DNA from: Pirellulales bacterium
GTDB lineage: Bacteria > Planctomycetota > Planctomycetia > Pirellulales > JAEUIK01
NCBI GenBank assembly: GCA_019636335.1
Contig: JAHBXR010000005.1
Location: 62,001 to 126,000, forward strand
DNA length: 64,000 nucleotides
Reading direction: 5' to 3'
Made by a program: the position numbers and the translations under genes. This document shows positions 1 through 7,693 of this stretch, piece after piece (positions within the stretch are counted from its first letter, which is position 1; each line of letters begins with the position of its first letter). The notes beneath the pieces are model-generated. The model saw only the letters and a list, made by a program, of their open reading frames with translations. It searched no databases and was not told the DNA's origin.

Positions 1-2
1 AA

Positions 3-557
3 GAAGGAGTCAGCTTTGTCGTTCCTAGTCCGTCATACGCAGGACAACAGCTCGATCCATTGCCCAATTGCGTGATTCTGTTCCCAAGCTTCCGAAAAGA
101 TCGGAGTCTTGCAGTCCTAAGCGCCGTCGACGAGACGCTCGTGGTGAGCCGACATGAAGACGTGATGTGGATCATCGGTAGGCCCCACCATGGAGCCGAT
201 GCGTGGCGAATCGATGCCATGCGCGAAATCAACCAGATCCCACCAGACTCACCCCAACAGGAAATCGGAACTTTCGACTATCTAGAGACGTTGATGGAAC
301 TTGAAAGAATTTACCGCCGACGCTGGGAGCGGTACAACATCACAATTTCGCCGCTCGGCTCGAAGCTTCAAGCGATCGGAATAGGCCTTTTTTGCTACCT
401 GCACCCGGAAATCCGTGTGATGTTTTCGGCTCCCCGCCGCTATAACGCCCAAGTTTGGTCATCTGGCTGCCGCGCGGCGTGGTCAATTACCTTTGATTCG
501 ACAATCGAACTCAGGGAACGATTAGCGGCTGTTGGACAAATCTCGATCGTGCCCTAG
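3..557 (+). CDS. hypothetical protein, 5'-truncated by the window edge
   Basis: The frame is open from the first complete codon at position 3 to a TAG at 555-557, so the true start lies outside the window. The TTG at 60 is probably internal. The 184 visible residues have no signal peptide or membrane segment. They include the string IIGRPHHGADAWR, an acidic, helix-prone middle, and SPLGSKLQAIGIGLF near the end, which looks like a conserved core of a soluble protein. I do not recognise the family. The gene converges on druA, with one base between the two stop codons. That and the shared low GC make it a candidate partner in the same defence-type cargo, but this is inference from position only. 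Confidence 0.5.
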   Translation, partial: EGVSFVVPSPSYAGQQLDPLPNCVILFPSFRKDRSLAVLSAVDETLVVSRHEDVMWIIGRPHHGADAWRIDAMREINQIPPDSPQQEIGTFDYLETLMELERIYRRRWERYNITISPLGSKLQAIGIGLFCYLHPEIRVMFSAPRRYNAQVWSSGCRAAWSITFDSTIELRERLAAVGQISIVP

Positions 558-558
558 T

Positions 559-1959
559 TTAGGCATTGTTCGCCACGGCCGCCCACAACCGATATTCCTC
601 CCGTTTGAAGGTTCGAAAGCGTTGGTCGCGCGCGGCGCGCGGCAGAAGCCAGCGGTTGCGAAAATGGGTCCAAAGCTCTTCAGCTGGACGGTCTGTATGA
701 TCGAGCCGATCAGTTTCGCCGCACAGAAAGGATTTGCTATTCGTCGCCGTTGGTACGACGAATACTTCTCGGCGGACACCATGGCATAAGAGTTCGGACG
801 AGAGGCCCAGTGCCTTGAGGGATTTCTTCACAACCTCTCGTCGATTCCGAAAACCGGTTCCCCATGAATTGTTTTTTGCTGTGGCCTCGCAATGAGAGTG
901 CGCGAAGGCGCTCAATTCGTCGTACAGGCCGTTTAGGAATTGAAAATCTCCGTAACCTTGTGTGTATCCAATGCTCTGGTACAAGGTCGCGTTACGAAAA
1001 GTGATCCGATTGTATACGGAGGATCGACCGAGCGCTGAAGTCGTAGTGAGCAGTGCTATGTCGCCGTCCATCTTCTTGCCAGAAATTAGAGTCTCTTTGC
1101 CAGCATATTTCTTCTTGAAGGCAACTCGCACTTCGTTACTCGCAGCCAGCATGGCGACTAGCTTTCCGCAAAGCAACTGGGAGTAGGGCGGTGCGGCACC
1201 GAGTACGAACGCGTCGACGATATTCTGCAGCCGTGCGGATCTCGTGGCTGAGTTCCAGCCGATCCAGGACTCGCGTGGTTGTAACGCAAAGACAGGATCA
1301 CCCAAACCGAGAACCCCGATCAGCCTGTCGTTATTATTGCCGTCGACGATAAGAAATCGCAGGCGCCGACCGTAGCCGGAGGAAACCGGTATTGTCCAAT
1401 GTAGGCAAGCGTAGCGAAACAGAAGTTCCTCATCGCTTCCACGAGTGACCTCTACAAGCTTGGGAAAAATCGACTCGACTCGTAGTTCGCTACCGTTCGC
1501 AATACGGCCTAGCAAATCGGACTCATACCGGCCAAGAATTGCTTTGGCCCGATCCCGCTTGTGCTTCATCGCGCATTCGTGGAGCCGACGAATACGATCC
1601 TTATCGATGCCTTCTGGAATGTAGATTCTTCCGGCACGAATCGCGAAGCCCTGTGATCTCAGCGACGCTACGACGTTCGATCGAAGCAAAACCGATGAAT
1701 CGCCTGTCAACCGAGCAATGAACGCCGCTTTATTTGCACCGTTGGGCTGCCAACCGAGTGCGTCGCAGGCAGCTTTCAGCTCATCGCAATGGAGAAGTTC
1801 CAGAAGGTCTCGGGTAGTAAATGCTCGGCTCTTCTCTAGGATGCCGACCAACGTTTTGCGAATCGCGTTCTTAGGGGCCGGAAGGCCAAGTGCGCGTGCG
1901 ACTTGAATCAGTCGCGGCTTGCGGAGCAGGTTCAGGATCGTGAACCGCCTCACGCTCAT
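559..1959 (-). CDS. druA: DruA-like protein (DUF4338) with N-terminal SAP-like repeats
   Basis: The protein has 466 residues. Residues about 185-440 match the DUF4338 family of the Druantia anti-phage protein DruA: GYGRRLRFLIVDG (195-207), GLGDPVF, VLGAAPPYSQLL (252-263), and the strongly conserved TTTSALGRSSVYNR (305-318) followed by GYTQGYG. Residues about 15-42 and 50-84 look like two short SAP-type DNA-binding repeats, each a helix, an LGL or LGW turn, then a second helix. An ATG at 1959 preceded by GAGGAG is preferred over an in-frame ATG 27 codons upstream. Type I Druantia is druABCDE, but no DruE helicase or other Dru protein is visible here. This is therefore an orphan DruA, part of a variant system, or cut from its partners by the window edge. 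DruA's biochemical activity is not established. Family assignment is confident; a defence role is inference. Confidence 0.85.
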   Translation of the reverse strand: MSVRRFTILNLLRKPRLIQVARALGLPAPKNAIRKTLVGILEKSRAFTTRDLLELLHCDELKAACDALGWQPNGANKAAFIARLTGDSSVLLRSNVVASLRSQGFAIRAGRIYIPEGIDKDRIRRLHECAMKHKRDRAKAILGRYESDLLGRIANGSELRVESIFPKLVEVTRGSDEELLFRYACLHWTIPVSSGYGRRLRFLIVDGNNNDRLIGVLGLGDPVFALQPRESWIGWNSATRSARLQNIVDAFVLGAAPPYSQLLCGKLVAMLAASNEVRVAFKKKYAGKETLISGKKMDGDIALLTTTSALGRSSVYNRITFRNATLYQSIGYTQGYGDFQFLNGLYDELSAFAHSHCEATAKNNSWGTGFRNRREVVKKSLKALGLSSELLCHGVRREVFVVPTATNSKSFLCGETDRLDHTDRPAEELWTHFRNRWLLPRAARDQRFRTFKREEYRLWAAVANNA

Positions 1960-1993
1960 TGTGCTCCTCAAATACTGACGGTGTCGCCTTGGT

Positions 1994-2236
1994 TTACCCT
2001 CCTGGCCGTTGATGTCTTCGAGCCGTGAAGCGCTGTACAATCCCTTGGAGCAGCAGGCTAGTCAAGATACCAACTGTTATCAGCGGCCGCAATGTTGCTA
2101 CCTGGAAAGCGTTGCGAAACGCGCGATCGCGGGCGACGTCCAGACGCACAATCCAAATAATTGCCAAACTCGTGGCCCACAGACAAAAGAGCGCTCGAAA
2201 ATGTCGGAGGGCTCGCGAAAACCTTGGAAGTGCCAC
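1994..2236 (-). CDS. possible small membrane protein upstream of druA
   Basis: This is an 80-residue reading frame from a GTG preceded by AGGTCC, ending 34 bases before the druA start on the same strand. It predicts two hydrophobic helices, around residues 14-30 (FCLWATSLAIIWIV) and 49-65 (PLITVGILTSLLLQGIV), with basic residues between them and a basic tail. That is unlike a random shadow frame, and the position would make it the first gene of a druA operon. No family is recognised, the start is non-ATG, and the rest of the 1960-2346 interval holds only an inverted repeat and a terminator. Confidence 0.27.
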   Translation of the reverse strand: MALPRFSRALRHFRALFCLWATSLAIIWIVRLDVARDRAFRNAFQVATLRPLITVGILTSLLLQGIVQRFTARRHQRPGG

Positions 2237-2261
2237 GGACCTGCAACCGTTCGATTTTATT

Positions 2262-2284
2262 GAGCGTTGAGCTCATCAACGCTC
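2262..2284. repeat. perfect inverted repeat, 9-bp arms
   Basis: The arms GAGCGTTGA and TCAACGCTC are separated by five bases, and the centre is itself palindromic (TGAGCTCA). It lies between the terminator of the downstream minus-strand gene and the upstream end of the putative small ORF/druA unit. It could be an operator for that unit or a second hairpin at the transcript end. Confidence 0.45.
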
Positions 2285-2293
2285 GGTGACCAG

Positions 2294-2336
2294 AAAAAAG
2301 GGCACAGGAACGAGGCCGAAGCTCGGTTCCTGTGCC
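2294..2336 (-). terminator. strong intrinsic terminator
   Basis: On the minus strand an 11-bp perfect stem (arms 2326-2336 and 2301-2311, GGCACAGGAAC and its complement) has a loop that can pair further, and is followed by six U after one C (2294-2299). It lies directly after the stop of the minus-strand gene ending at 2347 and separates that gene from the druA unit. Confidence 0.85.
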
Positions 2337-2346
2337 GGGGTGAGGG

Positions 2347-2709
2347 CTACTGACTGTAGCTGGCGAAGGCTACGAAGAGGCGGATCATGCCCAGTAGGGC
2401 GACGGCGCCTCCCAGGTGCATCAGATCGCGCGGCTGAGGCCACGGGCGGTGAATCGGAAAGCCACGGATCGCATCTTCCGTGCGCTGACCGCCGGTCCGT
2501 TGCGACATGAGCACGTCCGCTTGCGGCTTGCCGCCCATCGTTGGGCCGGTCTGAATAATCATTCCGTCAGGCAAGTCCTTTCCAGTCAAGTGATACACCA
2601 ATCCTGATGGCTGCTGGATCGTCAATTGATAAAGTCGGCGTACTATGACGCGTCCGCCCTCCATCCAAACGACCTTGCAAAAATGTTTTCCATCGGCAAA
2701 TAGTGCCAT
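2347..2709 (-). CDS. hypothetical protein with C-terminal membrane helix
   Basis: The protein has 120 residues. It starts at an ATG preceded by GGGAGA five bases away; the longer frame upstream has no such site. The N-terminal half alternates hydrophobic and charged residues, as in a small beta-rich domain (KVVWMEGGRVIVRRLYQL). The middle is polar, and residues about 97-117 (GGAVALLGMIRLFVAFA) form one likely membrane helix near the C-terminus, predicting a tail-anchored protein. I do not recognise a family. It lies downstream of the Cas4-like gene on the same strand, with a weak terminator-like hairpin between them, and is followed by a strong terminator. Confidence 0.5.
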   Translation of the reverse strand: MALFADGKHFCKVVWMEGGRVIVRRLYQLTIQQPSGLVYHLTGKDLPDGMIIQTGPTMGGKPQADVLMSQRTGGQRTEDAIRGFPIHRPWPQPRDLMHLGGAVALLGMIRLFVAFASYSQ

Positions 2710-3174
2710 ACGTTTCTCCCTAGTTGAAATGGCCGGCCAATCCGGTCCACGTTGGTCCAAGAGTCCTCGTCGCGGTTGCGGTCAGGACTCCTCGATACGT
2801 CGTGGGGGTGTTGGTCGGTTGTACCCAGGGAGCGGCGTATGTCCCTCAAAGACAAAAAGCCCCCTTTGGGCTCTTGCCCGCAGTACCCATGCGAATCAAA
2901 AACTGGTTTTGATTGGCGGACCCGGCTGATCACGTTTTTCGGCTGTCTGATCAGGGTCCAACATGGGCACAACTTCCGTCTGGTTTTTGCACTTCCTGAC
3001 GGCGGGGAAGGTATTGTTCGAACGCTACGTTCGAGCCATCCGTTGTGTGAAGCTCTCGATGGCAAAGAGAAAAAAACAAGCTCCGTGTGGGCCACGTTGG
3101 TCAGCCGCACACTCGGATTGTGATGACTCTCGCACGGCCAGACCAGTGCGGCTCCGGGCAGTTTGGGGGCAGTG
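2710..3174. other. 465-base interval without a convincing gene
   Basis: The reading frames here are short and their translations look like random sequence. The one with the best ribosome site starts at 2839, but it runs through a terminator-like hairpin and has no recognisable content. The interval probably holds the 3' end of the Cas4-like transcript and the promoter of the small gene ending at 2347. Confidence 0.5.
2854..2872 (-). terminator. weak intrinsic terminator-like hairpin
   Basis: On the minus strand AGCCC, a five-base loop and GGGCT are followed by TTTT. The stem is only five base pairs, so efficiency is doubtful. The position, 300 bases after the stop of the Cas4-like gene on the same strand, fits its transcript end. 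Confidence 0.4.
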
Positions 3175-4212
3175 CTATTTCACGAGCCCCAGGGCACGGG
3201 CCTTGTGATGGGGCGGCCGCCAGCGAAACCGATCGCCGCATGGGCTGTGATATTGTTGGCCATCCCGACCTGTTGCGCCGTGGATGGCACTACCAGCAAT
3301 ACGTGATGCCCCCTGTTCTACGGTGACCGGCTCACCGTGTTGGCAGCCGTTGCAGACGCTCGTCGAATCCGGACGAGCGGCTTCGTCGTCACACGTTAGC
3401 GATTCGAAAAGCTCCCGGGCACGTGCGATCACCAGATCGAACTCGGCCTGCTGTTGCGGCGTGTTGGGAACCGTCCAGCCTTCGTAGCTATTGCCGAAGA
3501 GGACGATACCGAAGGGGGATTCTCCTCCGACGCAGGTTGTCAATAAGCGGCAGTAGGCCGCTGAACGAGCGCATTGTTGCGGACCTGGAGTCGGTGCCTG
3601 GCGGCTGTTGGGTGGGAGGGCCATGACGACCGGAATCCGCAGCGAGCCCCGCACCAGCACCCGCCAGGGGCGACCGGCCAGCTTCAGGTCTTCATCTTCC
3701 AGAACGTGCTGATAGACCTCGGATTCATAACCGGCCTTGAGCAGTTCCCACCAATTCACCCGTTGCATCTGGTCGCTGTCTTCGATGGGTTGGCGGTCCA
3801 GGGCCTCGCGCGCCGAGCGTCGCCGACTGACCAGCACCATCACGCTCTGAAGCCGGTCGGCGAATCGCCAACTCAGTGTTGCGAACACGGCGGCCACCGG
3901 CAGCATCCACAGCCAAAGCCCGTCGTAAAACATCCATCCCAGCGCGATCAGGGCAGCCGCAAAACGAATTCCCAGGCGTCGCAGGTCGCGCAGTTGGTGC
4001 TCCAGGGCTTGCTCGATCAACGCCAGGCTGTAGTCGGGCAGGTAATCGAGATTAAAGCGTGGTGGCGGCTCATCGATTTCGTCCATCTGTTGCTGGGCAT
4101 AGGCCAATACGCCTGCCCGCGGACAGAAGACGAACTCCGACAAGGTGTGGACGGTCAGCCACCCTCGGCGGTCGCCAAACCCTGGGAACTCCACTGCATC
4201 CAAACGACTCAT
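3175..4212 (-). CDS. membrane-anchored Cas4/RecB-like protein, catalytically degenerate
   Basis: The protein has 345 residues laid out like a Cas4-type PD-(D/E)XK protein. There is an N-terminal FCPRAG with Cys30, then a central nuclease-like core, then SAAYCRLL, PFGIVLFGNSYEGW, and a C-terminal CNGC (Cys287, Cys290) with a further Cys325 in SPCGDRF. Those four cysteines could hold the Fe-S cluster known from Cas4. Two or three hydrophobic segments (about 83-113) are inserted before the core and should anchor it in the membrane. In active relatives the core reads GRPD followed by an EVK-type strand. Here it reads GRPWRVLVRGSLRIPVVMAL, so the metal-binding Asp and the Glu/Lys pair are not visible. 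No cas1 or CRISPR is nearby. It is most likely a structural or sensing derivative of the fold. Confidence 0.6.
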   Translation of the reverse strand: MSRLDAVEFPGFGDRRGWLTVHTLSEFVFCPRAGVLAYAQQQMDEIDEPPPRFNLDYLPDYSLALIEQALEHQLRDLRRLGIRFAAALIALGWMFYDGLWLWMLPVAAVFATLSWRFADRLQSVMVLVSRRRSAREALDRQPIEDSDQMQRVNWWELLKAGYESEVYQHVLEDEDLKLAGRPWRVLVRGSLRIPVVMALPPNSRQAPTPGPQQCARSAAYCRLLTTCVGGESPFGIVLFGNSYEGWTVPNTPQQQAEFDLVIARARELFESLTCDDEAARPDSTSVCNGCQHGEPVTVEQGASRIAGSAIHGATGRDGQQYHSPCGDRFRWRPPHHKARALGLVK

Positions 4213-4289
4213 AGAACGCTCTCCTGCCGATGCCCAATCTGCCCTGCAATGATCCTGTCCGCATTCATTCCAGCGTGAAAGGATCCACC

Positions 4290-4589
4290 ATGTCTCGCCG
4301 ACTCCTTACGATTACGCCATCCATCGTCGCCTGTGCCCGAGACTACTTGCACCACTCGCAATCTGGCACGTTCGTTGCCATGCATATCGCCGAATGCTTT
4401 GCGTTGCCTTCCGACCGAATTGTCGCCATTTGGGACGATGCCGAGTTCGAACTCCTCAAGCGCGGCCAACAGCACGAATTTGAACTGGTTGCTGTCGCCG
4501 TATTCAAAGATGGCCGCTGTGTCGCCGAATACCGCAATCGGAATTTTTGCGATCCAGGTGCTACGCTCCTTGCTGGTCTGGACGACTGA
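4290..4589 (+). CDS. hypothetical protein
   Basis: The protein has 99 residues. It starts at the ATG preceded by AAAGGA, which is preferred over an in-frame start 20 codons earlier. It is a soluble small protein with a hydrophobic C-terminal half (FELVAVAVFKDGRCVAEYRN) typical of a compact alpha/beta fold. No family is recognised. It is divergent from the Cas4-like gene (77 bases between starts) and converges on the HTH-pseudokinase gene with a single base between the stop codons. It is probably cargo of the same element. Confidence 0.5.
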   Translation: MSRRLLTITPSIVACARDYLHHSQSGTFVAMHIAECFALPSDRIVAIWDDAEFELLKRGQQHEFELVAVAVFKDGRCVAEYRNRNFCDPGATLLAGLDD

Positions 4590-4590
4590 T

Positions 4591-5649
4591 TCACTTCCAC
4601 GTCCTGAGTTCGCGTTGCACACTGGCCATATCTGCCGGACGCTTGCTCCTGGGGAGTTGTGTGCAAGCCACGATCAGTTCGCCAATCCCCTTGGGAATCC
4701 GCAACTCACTGACGACTACTTCCTCATCACCAGCCTTTGGCAGTTCGCCCGCGACCAACTGGGCGGCGATCCGCCCCCAACTATAAATGTCGGCCCGCAC
4801 GTCGACATCGCCTCCCGCTGTCACTTCTGGGGCACGAAACGGGTCAGTCTGCCAATAGTGCTTGTTGGAAACCGTCAGGTCCGTATCCAGGAGTTTAGCC
4901 AACTCGAAATCGGTAAGGATCGGCGTCTGGTCCATGGTCCGCACCAGCACGAACTGGGGTGCGAGTTCGCGCCGAACGATTGCCTGCTCGTGCAATGCCG
5001 CCAAGCCATCGGCAATGCCACGTAAGATGGTGATGATCGTGCCGCGATCGAAGGTCGTTTCGACGAACAATGCCGAGAGCGTCCGGCCTTCGACCCATTG
5101 GTCGACCACCCACCAGTTGCGGTCGGCAGGGTCGGGCAAGGCGGTCAAGTTAATGGCCACGTTCGGATGCTGACCGATGCGACCACAAACGTCCGGGTGA
5201 CGCTGAAGCTGCGCCGCCAGCGCTTCACGATCGCAATCTGAAAGCTGCCCCAGGTCGTAGCACTTGCCACGGCCGAGACGCTCAGGCAGGTGCAAATGTG
5301 CCATGCGGTACAGACGCCACTGCAAACTGTTCGAGGCCGTCTCCCACGGACCCATTGGCTGGGCTGCTTCCCAGTCGCCCACCAGGCGGCCGCGGCCGTT
5401 CACCCGCAAATGACCGTTCGTCTCTAGCTCCAGCGGATGCAGGATCTCGGTCGGATCTTGAATTTCAAAGAATTCGGCGATGCGGGTGACGATCTTCATC
5501 ATGCATGCCTCACCGCGAAAGATACGCTGCCGTGTGCGACTCGGAATCCCCGCTTCGATGGCAAATGCCTGTTCGGTAAGCCCTCTTTGAATGCGCAGGC
5601 GATGAATTTTTTCGATGTCGAGGCGGTACAGCCGCTGCCCACTCTTCAT
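4591..5649 (-). CDS. XRE-type HTH fused to a kinase-like domain, probably a pseudokinase
   Basis: The protein has 352 residues. The ATG at 5649 has AAAGGA nine bases upstream. Residues about 10-60 form a Cro/XRE-type helix-turn-helix (IHRLRIQRGLTEQAFAIEAG). Residues about 110-345 follow the layout of a Hanks-type protein kinase C-lobe, including GIADGLAALHEQ, PFRAPEVTAGGDVDVRADIY and SWGRIAAQLVAGELP. The catalytic loop, normally HRDLKPEN, reads RRELAPQF, and DFG reads DFE. So the catalytic Asp, Lys and Asn and the glycine after the metal-binding Asp are replaced. It may act as a DNA-binding sensor using an inactive kinase fold. It is divergent from the excisionase-like genes of the element. 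Confidence 0.65.
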   Translation of the reverse strand: MKSGQRLYRLDIEKIHRLRIQRGLTEQAFAIEAGIPSRTRQRIFRGEACMMKIVTRIAEFFEIQDPTEILHPLELETNGHLRVNGRGRLVGDWEAAQPMGPWETASNSLQWRLYRMAHLHLPERLGRGKCYDLGQLSDCDREALAAQLQRHPDVCGRIGQHPNVAINLTALPDPADRNWWVVDQWVEGRTLSALFVETTFDRGTIITILRGIADGLAALHEQAIVRRELAPQFVLVRTMDQTPILTDFELAKLLDTDLTVSNKHYWQTDPFRAPEVTAGGDVDVRADIYSWGRIAAQLVAGELPKAGDEEVVVSELRIPKGIGELIVACTQLPRSKRPADMASVQRELRTWK

Positions 5650-5853
5650 GGCGAAGGTTCCTTTCTGCACGAGTAGCCGGAAATGACCGGCGAAGGCGAC
5701 TCGTGGCGAACAGCGGCTTCACGTTGAATAGCAGCGTGTGACGCCAGTTCGACCACACATGTTACTCAATGTCGCCATCCGACTTGAATAGGGCGATGCG
5801 CTTCTGGAGTGCATCTGCGCCTACTTCTGTCTATTCAACCTGCGAGAACGACC

Positions 5854-6075
5854 ATGCAAGCTGATAAGAAAGGCCAACACTCGGCAGAGAAGGGGAGCCT
5901 CTCACGGATGATCACCGTCGACGAGTTGGCCACGATTTTAGGGCTCTCCAAACGGACGATTTGGCGGCTGCTCTCCGCCGGAGAGATCCCCAAGCCGATC
6001 CGTCTAGGGGGCAGCACTCGCTGGGTATTGGCCGAAATCGAGGCCTGGATCGCCGCCGGCTGTCCACGCCCGTGA
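5854..6075 (+). CDS. AlpA/excisionase-type helix-turn-helix protein
   Basis: The protein has 73 residues. The ATG at 5854 follows GAGAACGACC. The body ITVDELATILGLSKRTIWRL followed by LLSAGEIPKPIRLGG is a standard MerR/AlpA-like winged helix of the excisionase family, ending in WVLAEIEAWI. Such proteins bend DNA at att sites or activate integrase and excision genes. Here it is the first of two such genes in tandem, divergent from the HTH-pseudokinase and followed by a convergent integrase, which fits a control module of the element. Confidence 0.8.
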   Translation: MQADKKGQHSAEKGSLSRMITVDELATILGLSKRTIWRLLSAGEIPKPIRLGGSTRWVLAEIEAWIAAGCPRP

Positions 6076-6223
6076 AGTCTGTCAGTTGCAGCGTGCGAGG
6101 GGAGCGCCATCACGAAATCCATTGCCGGTGGCCGCAGACTGCCCCAGGTTGCGGATCGGCCCGCACAACCAACCGTCGCAGAATACCCCAGGCAATCTAC
6201 GCGGGCGTTTGCGACGTTACGCG

Positions 6224-6553
6224 ATGAGCTTCCACCCTGACTCGCCGAGAACGATGGACGAACTTGAGCCTGTAGCTCCCGCGACCGATGTTCGAATGCC
6301 GGACATTTTTCTGACGGTCCGAGACGTGGCTGCACGATTGCGTGTCTCGCAGTCGTGCGTCTACGCGCTGGTTCAGCAGGGACGGCTTTCCTGTCATCGC
6401 ATTGGTGGTGGTCGCGGTGCTGTCCGAATCAGCGAATCCGACCTGCAACGGTTCCTGATCTCTTGCCGTGCGGAATCAGCCGAACCAACCGAGCCGCAAC
6501 GCGAGGAGCCCCGCAGGGCCCCTCGCGTGCAGCTCAAGCACTTGAAGCTCTAA
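6224..6553 (+). CDS. excisionase-family helix-turn-helix protein
   Basis: The protein has 109 residues from the ATG at 6224. A second in-frame ATG at 6254, preceded by GAGAACG as in the neighbouring gene, is an equally good start. After a 25-residue acidic leader it reads FLTVRDVAARLRVSQSCVYA followed by LVQQGRLSCHRIGGGRG, the excisionase/MerR-like HTH with its wing, then ISESDLQRFL. The tail is basic and proline-rich. It lies 148 bases after the other HTH gene on the same strand, and its stop overlaps the integrase stop by four bases, tail to tail. The likely role is recombination directionality factor or regulator. Confidence 0.75.
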   Translation: MSFHPDSPRTMDELEPVAPATDVRMPDIFLTVRDVAARLRVSQSCVYALVQQGRLSCHRIGGGRGAVRISESDLQRFLISCRAESAEPTEPQREEPRRAPRVQLKHLKL

Positions 6554-7551
6554 GCCGATGCTTGGCGAATCTGGTCGAGCATGTGCTTCGGATTATGACT
6601 CAGGTGCTGATACGTCAACGAGAGCATGGCGGGGTTCGCGTGCCCCAACAAGATCGCGACCGTGAGTGCATCCACTCCGGCTTCGAGCATCCGAGTCGCA
6701 AAGGAATGGCGTAGGACGTAGAGGCACACGCGCCGACCGAGCCGTTCCTGAATGCGGGTGTATTGGCAATTCAGCGAATAGGCAACCCACGGCCGACCTT
6801 TCGTATTCCGGAAGAGTGGTCCCTTGGGATGTTTCAGCATCAGTCGCTTCGTGATGGCCAACGCCGTATCGGAAAGATAGACGATGCGCGGCCGTGTCTT
6901 GACCTTCGCCTCGTGCGGTGGAAACACCCAGCGAGCATTTTGCAGGTCGACGTGCCGGGCTTCGACGCGAATGAGTTCCTGCGGTCTGGCCCCCGTTTCC
7001 CAGGCCGTGACGACCAGGTCGCGAAACTCCTGCCGACGAATGGCGGCCAGCATGACCGGAAACTCGGCCGGAGTCACAATCGTCTCTCGCCGGCCCGCTT
7101 TGGGCTTCTCCAGGTAGTGAATCGGCGAACGCTCCAGGTATCCCAGTTTTTCGGCCCAGTTGAAGGCCCGTTGGACCGCGACCATGCCACCGCGTTTATG
7201 ACCATCCGCCCAGTCGTCATGTCCGTCGACCCACTGTTGCACGTGATAGGGCTTGAGGGCCTCGACGCTCATGTTCTCCGGGAGCGTCTTCGCGAACGAC
7301 TGGCAATGGGCGAGATACCACTCGTACGTGCGTAGTGCCCGGTGCTTTTTCGTCCATTCGAGGAAGTTGTCGAGCACCACCGCAACGGATTGATGCTCGA
7401 CCTTCTTTCTCTTCTTAGGCGGCGATTTGAGCAGCGTTCGATAGCGATTGAAGGCAGCGGCCCGATCGGGACCGAGATTGTGCTGTTTCCCATCGAGCGT
7501 GACGTACCAGACACCCCGCTCGGGACGGAACCAAGGCTTTGGAAACTTCAT
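6550..7551 (-). CDS. tyrosine-family site-specific integrase
   Basis: The protein has 333 residues. The ATG at 7551 is preceded by GGAGGG; the open frame upstream of it is not needed. An N-terminal AP2/SAM-like arm and core-binding region (about 10-150) precedes the catalytic domain. Visible catalytic residues are Arg189 in TGARPQEL, a lysine in EAKVKTR (216-219), Arg281 in LYVLRHSFATRML, His304 in ILLGHANP and the nucleophile Tyr314 in LTYQHLS. The first residue of the HxxR box is Tyr278 instead of His, a change tolerated in many integrases. The gene begins 143 bases from the 3' end of a tRNA-Arg gene, the usual position for an integrase that uses a tRNA 3' end as its attachment site. Confidence 0.92.
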   Translation of the reverse strand: MKFPKPWFRPERGVWYVTLDGKQHNLGPDRAAAFNRYRTLLKSPPKKRKKVEHQSVAVVLDNFLEWTKKHRALRTYEWYLAHCQSFAKTLPENMSVEALKPYHVQQWVDGHDDWADGHKRGGMVAVQRAFNWAEKLGYLERSPIHYLEKPKAGRRETIVTPAEFPVMLAAIRRQEFRDLVVTAWETGARPQELIRVEARHVDLQNARWVFPPHEAKVKTRPRIVYLSDTALAITKRLMLKHPKGPLFRNTKGRPWVAYSLNCQYTRIQERLGRRVCLYVLRHSFATRMLEAGVDALTVAILLGHANPAMLSLTYQHLSHNPKHMLDQIRQASA

Positions 7552-7614
7552 AGCAAACCCTCCAGTCAGGAACCACGGGACAAAACCAGCGTGGACCGGA
7601 AGGTTCGCGTTCAG

Positions 7615-7648
7615 CCCCCAGGTAGTTACCCCTGCCTGGGGGTTTTTT
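7615..7648 (+). terminator. intrinsic terminator between integrase and tRNA-Arg
   Basis: The 8-bp stem CCCCCAGG/CCTGGGGG (7615-7622 and 7635-7642) is followed by six T (7643-7648) on the plus strand. It would stop transcription running rightwards across the element toward the tRNA gene, perhaps protecting the tRNA from antisense transcription from the element. Confidence 0.75.
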
Positions 7649-7668
7649 CTGTGACAAATCTGTGACAA
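7648..7668. repeat. tandem 10-bp repeats, possible integrase arm sites
   Basis: TCTGTGACAA occurs twice, at 7648-7657 and 7659-7668, so with an 11-bp period close to one helical turn. The repeats lie 26 bases from the tRNA 3' end and between it and the integrase start. Closely spaced direct repeats at this position are typical of arm-type integrase or excisionase binding sites. The function is inferred. Confidence 0.4.
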
Positions 7669-7693
7669 GCGGTTTGGGCTCGTCGTAAGTCAT

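Noticed and set aside
2839..3123. 94-codon plus-strand frame with a GGGAG ribosome site
   Set aside because: It runs through a terminator-like hairpin, its translation looks random, and no partner is near.
3175..4212. CRISPR-Cas locus suggested by the Cas4-like protein
   Set aside because: No repeat-spacer array, cas1 or cas2 is in the window, and the nuclease residues are absent.
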